Under the pieces are notes generated by a model, which did no database searches, was not told the origin of the DNA, and saw only the letters and a list, made by a program, of their open reading frames with translations. Shown here piece after piece: positions 1-10,950 of a DNA stretch of 64,000 bases; position 1 is the stretch's first letter; every line of letters starts with the position of its first letter. The stretch is from NCBI GenBank assembly GCA_026419785.1, contig JAODTK010001532.1, positions 1 through 64,000 of the forward strand, given 5' to 3'. A program made the position numbers and the translations under genes. Source of the DNA: Sclerodactyla briareus. Its lineage: Eukaryota; Echinodermata; Holothuroidea; Dendrochirotida; Sclerodactylidae.

Positions 1-210
1 CTCCATCCCTCTACTCTACCTATCCATCACTCTACTCTACGCATCAATCAGTTCTCTATCCATCCCTCTACTCATCCTTCCATCCCTCTCTTCTCTACTC
101 CTCCATCCCTCTACTCATCCTTCCCTCTACTCATACCATCCCTCTACTCTACTCATCCTCCCTCTACTCTCATCCACACTCTACTCGTACTCTACTCTAC
201 TCTACTCGTG
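1..210. repeat. CTACTC/CCATCC simple repeat
   Basis: The first 210 bases are pyrimidine-rich variants of CTCTACTC and CCATCCCTCTACTC words with no fixed period, ending in a run of CTACT units. It is a degenerate micro- or minisatellite cut by the window edge. Confidence 0.9.
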
Positions 211-1320
211 TGTCAACAATTGTCTTTTTTGCCCCGCAACCATCTTTCCGTGATTGGCTGTCGACCAAAACATTGGAACATGTTTATTGATCCACGTACC
301 ATTTTGACTTTGTGGAATTGTCAAGTCAGAGGCCATTGAAGGGCAAATATCGACCATTCTGTGTGAAATTCCAAATGGATTCCCTTCTACAAAATTTTGG
401 TGCACCATGCTGATGTTCGTCATAATGATGGTCTACAAGCCTACGTTTCAGGATTTTTTTGATCCAAGGTCCGCCTTGGGTGGGCCCGAGGGCCCATTTT
501 TTAAGATTTTCAACACATTGGTCTTTGGGATGCATCTCCTTCCCACAAGCTTCAATTTCTTCCAAGTTAGTTAATGGTCCTTGGACGTGAGGGTCATTTA
601 GGGTGTTTCAGGAATTTGAACCCAGGCTAGGGCTACATATCTGAAATCTAATGGACTGCAAATCCGTATCTCCTACCAAATTATTTTGCCCAGTGCTGAG
701 TTGGTGTCATATTATACTCCGCCAAGCCATCCCTTCAGGGTGCCCATCGGGTTTTAGGAGACCACAATCCCCAGTGGGTTGACTGTGGGCCCTGCGGCCC
801 ATTATGTGAAAATTTTTATTGATGCTAAGAAATGCATCTTCGGGCCATATTAAGGTCATCGTGAAAGTCGTTACAGGGGCACTATAGACCATTATGTATG
901 AAATTTTAAAAAGATTTATTTTTAATATTATTATTATTTTGGTTTTGTTTTCAAAGCGCCCTCCCCTCTGTTACCTATCTTTTTGTAAGTAGTATAGAGC
1001 AGGGGTTATTCCGTAGAAAGTTTGAAAAGGTGACAACCACCCATTACCCTCTTCTCCCTCCTCTGTTCATAATACTGATGCCCTATTTCTCAGGGGCCTC
1101 CCCAGCAGGAGAGGCTGCAGCCGGTATGCAACCAACATTGGGTCTACATCTGGGCATCAACTCCACCAGGTCATCGACTGGGTCTGGCCTAGAATAATGA
1201 TTTTTCTCCCACCCCCCCCCCCCCCTGGTTCCTCCCTTCACCTCCTGGTCCCTTTTGTCGAAATTGCGCATACTTTTGTACACAAATCACGACACTAATC
1301 CCTCTAAATTACTACTGCCC
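211..1320. other. Unassigned sequence with two GGGCCC-flanked segments
   Basis: No gene is recognised here. Short minus-strand open stretches (about 202-423, 326-565 and 707-892) do not join in one frame and match no family I know. Two places have the same arrangement: a GGGCCC palindrome pair followed by A/T-rich sequence and then a GATGCATCT or AATGCATCTT word (about 480-540 and 785-845). This suggests a duplicated repeat. A C homopolymer lies near 1207-1226. The sequence is most likely repeat-derived, but a decayed exon cannot be excluded. Confidence 0.4.
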
Positions 1321-1329
1321 CCTCGTTCG

Positions 1330-2480
1330 TGCCATATTTACATTCTAGCAGAACTGCTTCCTCTGCTTCTTCTCCCCCTTCTTCAGTGACTGAAGTGTCC
1401 TTGAGTTTCCCTCGTTGCATTTATTTTATTCATGGTAAGACCAAGACCCGTATATCTCCCCAGATCTTACACAATGTTATTCACATCCATTTCACCATGC
1501 TGTCACTCACATTCGCTGGATGTCTCTTCTGGACGAATTGATTCCCCTTCTTCACTCAAGGCGGCTGAAAGTACCTTCGTTGTCTTCACGATTTCGCTTT
1601 TGCGATACGAGGTAGTCCCGACATCATCGCCGGCCCCCAGCGAGCCGCTCCAGTTGATGCTTGAAGAGTACGTACTGGCCGATCATAACGAATACCACAG
1701 AAACCGTGAAGGCCATGACTGACTCGATTTGGCCGTACGGTACCTCCTAATTCCAAAACGCACGTTACAGCGGTGGGCCAGGTATAACTAAAGGTTAGTT
1801 CCATGGTCCGTATGGGAACTGGGGGGGTAACGCCAAACCTTCAGAGGTGTAAACAGAGGGGAAGCACATCGGAAAGTAGAGAGTATGGGAGACCGTGCGT
1901 AGAATGGATGCACAGGAGAATAGTCAAATAATTGTAGAGAAAGATGAGGTAGGATAAGGCCGCACTTGGCGATGAGAATAGGCGCCAAGAGAGTATCAAA
2001 ACTCTAAGCGAGACGTAACCCAATAGGGGTGATGTTGGTTATTAGAAATAGTCTGTCACAGCGGTCGAGAAAAAAAAAATACTGTTCCAAAATCTGACAT
2101 ATTACGGGAAAAACTCAGACTGAGTAATACGGAGATAATAGGTAAGTATTACTAGGGCAACGGCATCCTCGTAGTAGCGAAATGTTTGCAATTTCCGGAG
2201 AATATCTGAGGGAGAAGCTCGAAAACGTTTACCAAGTTAGCAAGGTGAGAATAGGGGTACCTTTTCCTAGCGGCAGAGCGGGCGGCATACGAATATTCCG
2301 ACGATACTGGCAAAGAACGTACTAATAAAATCCCGAGCACTATCAGGAGAGGGTGAAGACTTTCCCTAAGTCAGAATGTCAGATCGGCTGTGGCGTACAT
2401 TACGCCAAGAAATGCAATAAGGTGCAGGAAGTCCATTCTGCTGCTGTTGTAAAATCGGTTAACATTTACCGCTTTGTATT
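1330..2480 (-). pseudogene. Degenerate copy of an Ig-like/transmembrane gene segment (paralogue of 20.8-21.9 kb)
   Basis: Read on the minus strand, this stretch aligns in order with 20,796-21,870. The shared blocks are: around 2265-2310 and 21,655-21,700 (AGTATCGT followed by a GC-rich CGCCC.CTGCCGC block); 1899-2105 and 21,279-21,490 (GGACAGTATTTT-like start, AGTGCGG, and a GCATCCATT.TAC end); and 1620-1720 and 20,960-21,080. In one frame the 1640-1735 part reads as a hydrophobic helix (SVVFVMIGQYVLF) followed by a basic stretch, like a single-pass membrane segment and cytoplasmic tail. Near 2395-2440 a start codon opens a leader-like hydrophobic peptide (MDFLHLIAFLGVMYATA) that soon hits a stop. 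Frames shift repeatedly, and the position matching the GT donor of the other copy reads GC here. I call it a decayed or partial copy. The membrane-receptor reading is inference. Confidence 0.3.
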
Positions 2481-2984
2481 GTTTTGTTAAAGTCACCTAC
2501 CTGCAAGTTGTTCTTGTGGAAAGAGTTTTTTGTTAGTGCGTAAATGCCGCTATCAGGTACAGATGCCACGCATATTCCAAGGTAACTATCTGTATGGCAT
2601 TATGCGTATTTGGCGATGTTCGATTGAAGGGACTCGGCATTGTTAACGACTCTCGCCAGGGAAGCAAGCCCCACGGCGCCACGGTATAACTGGTAGATAA
2701 CATTTGCTCCCCCCGAATGATTATATGTTAATAGTTTGGTTTTAAATTATTTGTTATTATGCACCCTCTGTCCCAGTAAAGAGGTCGGACAAAACTTCCA
2801 CTTCTTTTAATCTTACGGTTCAATAATCACAAAAGCAGTATTCGTAATAAGGAAACACGGATTCCCCGTGTCTGATCACTTCAATCTCCTGACAACATTT
2901 TAGCTGTTTAAGTTATGCTATCGTCGTACGCTGATGTCAAGGACCTGACAAAAAGGCTCAGCGAGTGGGAAACTATCCTAAGAT
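2481..2984. other. No recognised gene
   Basis: A short minus-strand open stretch near 2515-2600 ends in a donor-like CAG/GTAGGTGA and could be one more exon of the remnant at 1.3-2.5 kb. Otherwise nothing is recognised. Confidence 0.3.
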
Positions 2985-3073
2985 GGGAGAACAGGCCCGG
3001 TATGAATAGGGCGATTGGGTTCTAAGCGAATAAGGAAAGGGAGTGGTTGTTCATTAATGCCAACAGTCAGCAC

Positions 3074-3100
3074 CTGACGAAGGACCAGGGGTCCGCAAAT
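3074..3100 (+). ncRNA. Hammerhead-ribozyme-like core, copy 1
   Basis: CTGACGA at 3074-3080 fits the conserved CUGANGA box. It is followed by a perfect 5-bp stem GGACC/GGTCC (3082-3086 with 3090-3094) and a 3-base loop. The expected GAAA box reads GCAAA, so the core is imperfect and activity is doubtful. Helix III and the NUH cleavage site are not clear. Confidence 0.35.
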
Positions 3101-3502
3101 TTGTTCACGGTCTATATATAGGACAAGACGGCAAAAAACTAAATGCACAATGCTACGTAAATGACGCTGGATATCGAATGAGATGCAAAATAGCGGACTG
3201 AGCTAGAAAAAATGTGAGCAAAACAACAATATTCTAGATGCAGAGCTCTTTGACCAATGACTAGTCCTCGTCAGTGCAGCGATCACAGAAGTGATAAACC
3301 CGAAGAGAAGACAGCTGAAACTTTATAGGCCTAGGAACAAGGTGGGGTGAGGCTAATTAGTGGTTCGCTGATTGACAGTGGATATTATTACGAGGATTAT
3401 TACTGATTGACTGGCCAATTTGCGCTTTACTAAGTATTCTAAGCGAATTTGAGGCTACAGAAAATGAGTGTTTGTTTCATTAATGCCCAACCTAGTCAGC
3501 AC

Positions 3503-3529
3503 CTGACGAAGGACCAGGGGTCCGCAAAT
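3503..3529 (+). ncRNA. Hammerhead-ribozyme-like core, copy 2
   Basis: This is the same core as at 3074: CTGACGA at 3503-3509, stem GGACC/GGTCC at 3511-3515 and 3519-3523, then GCAAATT. Both copies keep the stem and share the deviation in the GAAA box, so the change predates the duplication. Confidence 0.35.
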
Positions 3530-3572
3530 TATATATAGGGGCAAAGGGATCCGCAAAAAGGGGCCGCAATAA

Positions 3573-3607
3573 GATATTATATATATAGATATATAATATA
3601 TATATAG

Positions 3608-3653
<46 letters not shown>

Positions 3654-3670
3654 CTATATATATATATATG
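3573..3670. repeat. (TA)n microsatellite
   Basis: About 100 bases of TATATA with occasional GA interruptions. It directly abuts the 3' end of the minus-strand LINE. Confidence 0.95.
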
Positions 3671-6600
3671 GTTTATTTAGTTTAGTTTAGTGAATAAAGA
3701 TCGGAGGACAAAAACCTCATAACCGACCCCGGAGCCACAACATCCCAGGAAAGAAAAAGAACCAAACCACTAAATAATTCGCCCCGTGATGCCTGAAAAA
3801 TAAATCAAAGGAATGTTCTTGAACGCATTCACACTTTTAGAGAGAACAACATTTTTAGGAAAACAATTCCACTTCATTGATCACTCTCTGCGAGAGACAA
3901 TATTTACGAATGTCCAATCTGGCCAGCGCTTGCCACGAAGCTTGAGACAGTGGATTCTATTTGCAGTAACATTGGAAAATTCAAAGCGTAGTGGGATGAC
4001 AGGCCAAGGGGTCCATGGACAATTTTGAAAACATGCATCAAGTTCACCCCGAATCGCTCAGTCCATGGTAGTAAGACCGAGAAGCCTAATCTTTCCGCGT
4101 AGGATGAATTTTCCAGCCAGTCAATCATGCGAGTGGCCCTACGCTGAACGGTTTCACATAACGATTGTCTTTGCAAGTAGGGATTACACTTGTACAGAAT
4201 ATTTCCAGGTGCGGCTCACCAGTGCTTAAAAACAGCCTTACAAACAATAGCATTACACCCCCCCCCAGGAAATGAAGTGGAGACTACCAAGCAAAGAATC
4301 CAATACCTCTTCTAGCAGCTTGGGCACACTGCTTGGAAGGTTTCAAAGAAGATAAAAACAAACCCAAAACTTTTCTGAAATCACCCCCTGAATATTTTGG
4401 CCATTTAACTTGAAGGAGCCGTGCGATTGTGAAAAAATCATCATGCATAACTTTGCACTTGTCGACATTGAAACACCCTTGCCAGTCGGAAGACCCATTT
4501 GGGAAATTATATCCAGATCCATGTGAACAATTTCCGCCTCATCATTCGAAACAACCTCCTGATACAACTAGGTATCGTCTGCGAACTTTTTAACCCTTGA
4601 ATGAACAGAAACGTCAAGATCGTCAAATATACGCCAGAAAGATAACGGCCTGAAAACCGATCCCTGGGGAAACATCTTCGACTAGTGACCTTTTGCCAAG
4701 AAAGACGACCGCACATATGACCACCTCGGTGTTCCCTATTTTGAAGCCACTCACGAATCACTTAAGGACATTCCCTCAATGCCAAAGCTCTCCAACTGGA
4801 GAAAGAGACGCTCATGAGGAACCTTGTCCAAGCTTCCTGAAAGTCCAGGAAAAATTATATCAACAGCATTGCGTTGGCGACCGAACATGTAACATATTCC
4901 ATAAATTTCAAGAGATTAGTCAAACCCGAACGATTTTTCCTGAACCCTGCTGCGAATCCTAATCGACTATCTCATTGAAATAATCAGCCATATGATCCCG
5001 AATGATTGATTTCATTACCTAGCAGACAACACTGTAGACGGAACTTTGCCGGAATTAAAGGAAGAGACGTTTACTTTCTTGAAAATAGGAGCAACATGTG
5101 CTCCCTCAATCATCCGGAACAATAAACTTCTTGCAGTTTCTTATTGAAAATAATAGCTAATGGACCAGACAATCGGCGGAAAAGGATTTAGTCAGAAGGA
5201 TAAACTCCGTCAGGACCAGGAGCTTTATCACTATGAGCTTCTGCACGTTTCTCCTTACTAAACCAGGCGAGCACACCATATTACCAATACTATGCGGGAA
5301 ACCACGACAATAGGCACCAACATTATCGATTTCTCAGGAGTAAAAACAGACGAGAAATAATGATGAGAACCTAGCCAGCGCTGGAGATCGCGATTGTACA
5401 AACGAGTCGATCTATAAAGGACCAATGCTGCATTGACTTCTGCTTCCCCCTCACATAAGAGACAATGCACGAGGATTTCATGAGATTAGAGGCAATCTGC
5501 CTCTCAAAATCAAGTTAAGCACCAGGAAAACTAACCGCTGGACACGCTTTTGCTGAACTTTGAAAATGCTCAGATCCGACACTGACCCAGAAGAACGATA
5601 AAGTCGCAAAATGATATACGTTGATGGACAGGAAAACTTCCCTTTCATCCAAGAAAGCCTCTTTTGTTCTTACTGCGAAGTTTCCTCCAAGAACGTAAAA
5701 TTTCATAACCTCGTTAACCTTTTCAATGAAACCAGTCCAAGAGTCAACAGCATTCGTACTTCTAACAAGTTACGCAATTATTTCGCTAAAATACTAGAAA
5801 GGCCATCGGAATTGGCCTTCGCGAGAACAGGAACAAGCTCTACATTGTGGGATATTGCCGGAACAAGACACATTGAAAGCTAAAATAGTGATCACTGCAC
5901 CGACGCTTACCCAAGCTCTATACATATCTACAGATCTGGTTACGGCTCAAAACTAAAATCCAAAATATTATGCTTTGGTAGGAAAATGGACATGCGAGAA
6001 AGGAAACAATCCTGCGTGACATTGAAAAAGCCAGATCCATGATTGCACAGGACCATCAAGACAAGAAATATCTGAAGCGAAATCACCCCTAGTGCTTGGA
6101 CTCGTCCTAGAAACTTCGAAAGTATGTCGGAAAGAAGAGAGTTGGTGTCTTCAGAGCTATTGGAGGACCGGTACACAACGCCAACTATAAAGAACTGGGA
6201 ATACCGAGAGTTGACGGGAATTTCACACAAAAACAGAGTGACCAAAACTCAACCAAATATCGGCCTCAAAACTATCAATGTCAGACCTCACATACAACAA
6301 CACTCCACCCCAATGCCACGGAGAGTATCGGTCATATCTTGCCTATAAATAACATAATCAGGAAGGTGAATTCGGCTGTGGACAATAATCACTGTTTCAA
6401 CCAAGACTTGTAATACAATGACGGTCAGTGCGTTTGAACTAAAAATGCAAATCATCAAACTTGGTCCGATACTTTGAACATTAGGCACAGGAAAAAAGCA
6501 GCGGCTAACTATCTATCGCTACTGTTGACATCGCCAGACCTCCCACTGCGATGTTACTATTAAAACCCTGCCAGTAAGCCTACGGAACCCGAAACCCTCG

Positions 6601-6700
6601 CTCCCAAATTTAGTTTAACAACCCTTCACGCAGCAATTTACCAACTTTTTTTTGGCCTAACCTGAAGCCCCCGCACATTAAGGTGAAGGACCATCCTTAG
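3671..6700 (-). mobile_element. Non-LTR retrotransposon (CR1/jockey-like LINE), EN and RT, degenerate
   Basis: Read on the minus strand from 6.7 to 3.7 kb this is a single non-LTR element with several frameshifts. Endonuclease (EN) signs come first: an NVRGL-like start near 6.66 kb, then IHLPDYVIYR and a GVVYRS block (about 6180-6220). Reverse transcriptase (RT) signs follow in order: PGPDGV near 5220, the NYRP region near 5040, a FPQGS-like turn near 4670, the catalytic FADDT at 4571-4585, and the C-terminal box with VQRRATRMIDWL and VFKIVHG at 4020-4170. The 3' end carries a short (TAAAC)n-like tail at 3672-3692, as in elements that end in small repeats. No ORF1 is seen. Stops and shifts make it inactive. 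The family beyond CR1/L2/jockey-like cannot be settled by eye. Confidence 0.85.
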
Positions 6701-7100
6701 CGAAAAGATCCCTCCTTCCCGAAACACGAACATCCACAAACTGAACGCCCTCATCAGTGCACTCTAATTCTAACCCACCTGTTGGGACCCGCTATCGTCC
6801 TACCATCAACACGACGTCAAACCTGGGCGAATGCCGCAAATCGCGACTTTCGACCTAGTGGACTTCAGCCGACAGCACTTCACGGAATCGGGATCTAGGA
6901 AGTCCCGACTGTCACCCGGAGATATAGTGCTTTCTCGACAACCACCCCTCGCACCATATATATATATTATATTATATCTTATATATATTATATCTATATA
7001 TATTACCGCACCATGACCGTTCTAGTGACAGAGAACGATTTATATGTAGGCTAGGAACGCTGAAACCGAAGGTATGAACATAAATTCAATATTATTGAAT
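6701..7100. other. Intergenic sequence with an AT microsatellite
   Basis: No gene is recognised. A TATATAT/TATAT tract lies at about 6955-7006. Confidence 0.5.
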
Positions 7101-7597
7101 TTCTAGCAGTTTACACACACGTTTCTCAGCAAGTATTCTATCACATAATATTCGCGTGTTTCAGTAATACCGGCGTATCAATGCAGTGTTCATTACTTTT
7201 CCCCTCCATCTGTAGTACAGTTTGGTTTACATATTATTGTCTTATTTCATTACGCGCCAACCGTCCTATTAGTAAACTGAATTGTTTAGATAGTAATGCG
7301 CTTTGCTCCTTTGTTTGCCTCGGGAAATTTAGAATAGTGAGAGACAATAACGCGCGTATCTATATTGCTTTTTATGCGTGCATAACTTTTCATTCACGCG
7401 CGTTTATTTAAGTAGGCGTGTAGTGTTACAGTATTATGCATCGAGAAAGGGTTTAAAAACCCGAAACGTCGGAATAAATGTTAGAGCATTTTCACCGCAT
7501 CGTTTACAAATTTCAAACTTCTTTCCTATGGGAGTAACGATGCGGACGCCAGCATTTAAACTTGTTTTACGTTTTGCCTCTTGTCTCTATAAATATA
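7101..7597 (+). mobile_element. Penelope-like element terminal remnant
   Basis: This stretch has no conserved reading frame but contains AGAAAGGGTTT-AA-AAACCC-GAAACGTC at 7445-7470. The same type of stem-plus-GAAACGTC motif follows the GIY-YIG domain in the minus-strand Penelope copy at 37 kb. I read it as the end (pLTR/3' region) of another copy, followed by a TA microsatellite. No coding part of this copy is seen just upstream. Confidence 0.45.
7441..7470 (+). ncRNA. Hammerhead-derived stem with GAAACGTC
   Basis: A self-complementary GGGTTT/AAACCC stem (7449-7462) is followed directly by GAAAC (7463-7467) and GTC (7468-7470). The upstream ATCGAGA deviates from CUGANGA, so this is at best a degenerate hammerhead. 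Confidence 0.3.
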
Positions 7598-7625
7598 AAA
7601 GATATAGATATAGATATCTATATAT

Positions 7626-7658
<33 letters not shown>

Positions 7659-8178
7659 TATATAATATATATATAATAATATATATATTAATATATAGAT
7701 AGGCATGCTAGGAAAGGGTTGTTCCTGACCAATAGTGAATAGGTTATCAGCGGAAATATAGAAAATAGGCCTACGTTACTCCGAATCGTAAGTTGGGCTA
7801 GAATATGAGAAGCCAATAAGCAAAACATTCATTGGTATATCATTCAAGACTATTCAGTCGAGATATTGTGTTCACAGCAACACAAGGAAATACATGGATA
7901 AGCTGTGATTTGTTATTGTAATACGTAATAAAATACAATAATAATAATATTAATTATAATAATAATGTACTAATATAATATAATAATAATTCACAAATTC
8001 AGGCTTCCTTCAGTCGGTTTGGTAATGATATCAGGAGGGAATTCAGAAAAAACATTAGGTGTCCTTCAATTTTGTTTCGAAACTTTGTGAGCATTATGCA
8101 GAACATAATATGGCAAACCCCGTGCATTATCAGCCAATGACTCCGCCCCACCAGAATGCTGCCAGTTGAAAACAACCT
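7598..8178. repeat. TA and AAT microsatellites, no gene
   Basis: A (TA)n tract runs from about 7600 to 7700 and an (AAT)n/(AATAAT)n tract from about 7919 to 7990. The rest shows no recognised coding content. The open minus-strand stretch at 7999-8553 is antisense to the Penelope reverse transcriptase below. Confidence 0.7.
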
Positions 8179-8569
8179 ATGGAAATGATATCCAAGGGCT
8201 CCATTAGACCCAAAGTCGGCCCCAACCTCCTTCACTCGGAATCCAAGCCAAGAAGGTTTTACTTCCTCCCCAAAATTCGCAAGGAGCAACCCTGGCAACC
8301 CTCCTTTCTGGCAACGGCAACTGCAAAAGAGAAAAGTTCCAAATTCCGTGGACATCTGATTCAACCCCTCGTCCCGTCCCTCCCGTCTCATGTCAAGGAA
8401 ACCACAGACTTCATCATAAATCGAAAGATAAAATATCTCCCCTGCACACATTGCTGGAACCCTGGCCGTTTCTTCTCTGTATACACTATCCCTCAAAGAA
8501 GGTATAGAATCCTGTACGTCGGCTTTCAAACCAATTACTGGCCACCACCACAAAGCCGATCTTCGGAAC
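8179..8569 (+). mobile_element. Penelope-like element copy 1: N-terminal part of reverse transcriptase
   Basis: The plus-strand frame reads KPRRFYFLPKIRK, then LIQPLVPSLPSHVKETTDF near 8355-8415. This matches the first conserved blocks of Penelope-family reverse transcriptases (fYlLPKIHK, then HLQPLV.LPS.IKdT). After a frame change, a SLYT..L.EGIESC stretch (8470-8530) corresponds to the block with the first catalytic Asp (normally MDVTSLYTNIP). The Asp itself is not visible here. The coding sequence stops at a hAT-like insertion at 8570 and resumes at 10,122, so the element predates that insertion. Confidence 0.85.
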
Positions 8570-10121
8570 CAGGGGCGGCGCCAGGGTTTTACGGGATGGG
8601 GGGGGCAAGATTAGTTCGGATGACTGACATGGGGGTTTTTGAGTCCTTAATACTGCTTAAATGCAAAATGTGCGCCATTTGGATACATTTGTAAACGTAT
8701 CTTACGTCAACGGGTTTTGACAAAAACATAAATTTCTGGAAAAAAATGCGACAATTTTTCCAGGCAGGTCATATTTTAAATGGCGTGGCATGGGTCGGAG
8801 TGCTCACCAATGCCACGTGTCACACATAGAAGCCAGACAGCGCTGCGAATGACTACAGTGTTCCCAAAACAGTAAACAATCTGCGTGCGAATTTTTGTTG
8901 GGGGTTTAAGAATGATGTTTTTGTAGACTGATCCGCAATGGTGACTGATTGGGGGAGGGGTCGAAAAAAGGGGAGGGGTGACCCCCCCCTTGGGAAAGTT
9001 TGAATTGACACTCCTCAGATGCAATCTGGTGCAATATTTCAGTGAATTGGGCGTTCAGGAACTACTAGACCCCCGCTCATCAGGGGGGCGTACGGACGCG
9101 GGAACTCTTCAATTTGGAACGCCGAAAAATTCTGCCCGAATCCGAAACATGCCCGGTTTTCATGCAGCTCGTGGGTGTTAAGCAGACCATCGATACAAAC
9201 TGCGCGCGAAGCAAAGCAAAAATTTGTCAATTCAGTGGGGCAATTGATCAAATTTTCCGTCATTTAGTAGTATTAAAAGTCAGACAATCTGTCCACTTCA
9301 CGTTTGTCACTCGCCATGATTTCACCCAAACCGACTGGCAAAATGGCTCCGACCACTATATAGTCTCTGAATATAGGACCAAATAAGGAACGAAAAAACT
9401 GAAAAGGACTGACACACTCATGAAAATAGAAGGTCAAAAAAACGCTAACGTAACGCCTTCATTTCCCCTTTTGCAGAAATGCCGACAGACTCGATCACAC
9501 GTCCATTAACACCAACGGCGATCGCTGGCCGTTCAAATTGTCTAAATTTTTGCCTACGTGCCATTCTCTTGCCGACGCCGAATGGGTCAATTAGATGAAG
9601 AGCCAGGAGTCGAAATAGCCGATAATAAAATTCTGGCTTCCTTTGCTTTTACTTTCTATTCCACCACTTTCCATTCCCTCCTTCCCCTTCACTAGACGTC
9701 CCTCACGCCCTTTTCCTTTCCCTTCCCCTCTTTCTTCTTTTCCTCCTATCTTCTTTTCCTCTCTCTTCCTCCTCCCCTCTTTGTCCCTTCTTTACCTTCC
9801 ACTTTCTCTCCTTTTTTTGCCGACACCACAAATTTGCCGACGGCATGAGATTATCGGGAGGGGTGGTGAGACCCCCACACCCACCCCCGCCTCGCTACGA
9901 CCCTGGTAAACATACGCTAGATTTGCGAACGTATAATCACAGCAGACATGTGAGCTCGTTTTAGTCTCGACGAGGACGACTAGAAAATACCTGAGTTTGG
10001 ATGACGTAATTTTGACCCTTCACCCCACCTCCCGACGGAAAGTGCGCATTTTTAGTTTTTCGGCCCCAAACCCCCATAGGGGGGAAACCGCCTCCCTGCC
10101 CCCCCTGTTGCGCCGCCCCTG
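8570..10121. mobile_element. Non-autonomous hAT-like element 1, inserted in Penelope RT
   Basis: The termini are inverted: the left end starts CAGGGGCGGCGCCAGGGTTT and the right end finishes TTGCGCCGCCCCTG. CAGGGGCGG-type ends are common for hAT elements. The interior (about 1.55 kb) shows no transposase. It contains a long pyrimidine-rich tract (about 9640-9820) and G-rich runs. The flanks TTCGGAAC (8562-8569) and TCGAACTT (10,122-10,129) resemble a damaged 8-bp target duplication but do not match cleanly. The insertion splits a reverse transcriptase frame, which supports both boundaries. Confidence 0.75.
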
Positions 10122-10710
10122 TCGAACTTATGCACCTCATCGTAACTTGCAAAAATTTTCTGTTTGGTACTCAACATTACCTGAGATCCACGGCACACAA
10201 ATGGGCACTAAAATGGCTCCTTCGTTCGCCAACCCTTCAGGAAAACTTGAAGGAAATTCCTTTCGGACCAAGGCCCCTACGGCCACTTGTGTGGCTCCTT
10301 TTTATTGATGACATCCTTCATGATGTTGGACCCATGGGGAAGAACCCACTTACCTCGTTCATCGAACGAATCAACGCATTCACCATCTATCCAAATTCAC
10401 TGCAGAGTCCAATTCCTTGACACCACTGTGACGTTGTGAATACGGGTCACTCCCCACACAGACTTGTTTCACAAAACCAACGAACAAGCACATTTCCTAA
10501 CTCCCTAGCAGGTGTCACCGCACCCCACTGCACGAAGAACTTCCTACGTCCGCTCTTCGTCTGAAACGCATTTGCTCCTCTGATGCTGATTTCTAGTCTC
10601 GTGCCACGAACTTCCAAAACATCTCCAAAAGAAGCAGTATTTTCGGAGTTCCATTGAAGAGGTCATTGAAAGGCTAGAAAGACTCCGCGAAATGAAGTCT
10701 GACGTAAAAA
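10122..10710 (+). mobile_element. Penelope-like element copy 1: C-terminal part of reverse transcriptase
   Basis: This continues the frame cut at 8569. Blocks in order are NFLFGTQHYL, GTKMAPSFAN (about 10,203-10,232), and the catalytic FIDDI with FIDD at 10,301-10,312. Then come ERINAF and a stretch matching the DLFTKPTNKH box typical of the Penelope thumb region (10,455-10,490), after frame changes. Reverse transcription from Penelope elements is linked to a GIY-YIG endonuclease, which appears detached at 15.7-16.3 kb. Stops and shifts make this copy defective. Confidence 0.88.
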
Positions 10711-10739
10711 CTCGTCAATCCAACTCCAGGTACCACGTC

Positions 10740-10950
10740 TGTGACTACCATCCTGCAGAGATTGGTGACAAGTCACGTTGTTGCACAGTCCCAGTCAAGT
10801 CTCAAGTCAGAGAGCTGCACGTTCACGTCAAGTCACAAGTCATTCGCCTCGGCTCCAAGTCAAAGTCACCAGTTCGAGCAGTAGCAAGACAAGTCAAGTC
10901 AATTAGACATGAATGCAAGTCAGTCCCACAAGTCACTATTAAATGTATCA
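10740..10950. repeat. CAAGTC-rich low-complexity cluster 1
   Basis: The words AAGTCAAGTC, AAGTCACAAGTC and CCAAGTC recur at irregular spacing over about 200 bp. The open frame across it (10,692-11,033) is a by-product of the repeat. A sister cluster lies at 15,535-15,665. Confidence 0.75.

Larger units (their letters stand above)
2985..3570 (+). repeat. Direct repeat pair with hammerhead-like core (Penelope pLTR-like)
   Basis: Two copies of the same sequence lie about 430 bp apart. Each contains TCTAAGCGAAT, then a TTCATTAATGCC word, then CAGCACCTGACGAAGGACC, then GGTCCGCAAAT and a TATATAGG tail. Penelope-like retroelements are known to carry partial terminal repeats (pLTRs) arranged in direct, often tandem, orientation, with hammerhead ribozyme motifs inside them. 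The layout fits a pLTR pair without an internal coding region. The assignment to Penelope is inference from motif and arrangement. Confidence 0.5.

Noticed and set aside
7999-8553. 184-codon minus-strand open frame
   Set aside because: Antisense to a clear Penelope reverse transcriptase frame on the plus strand.
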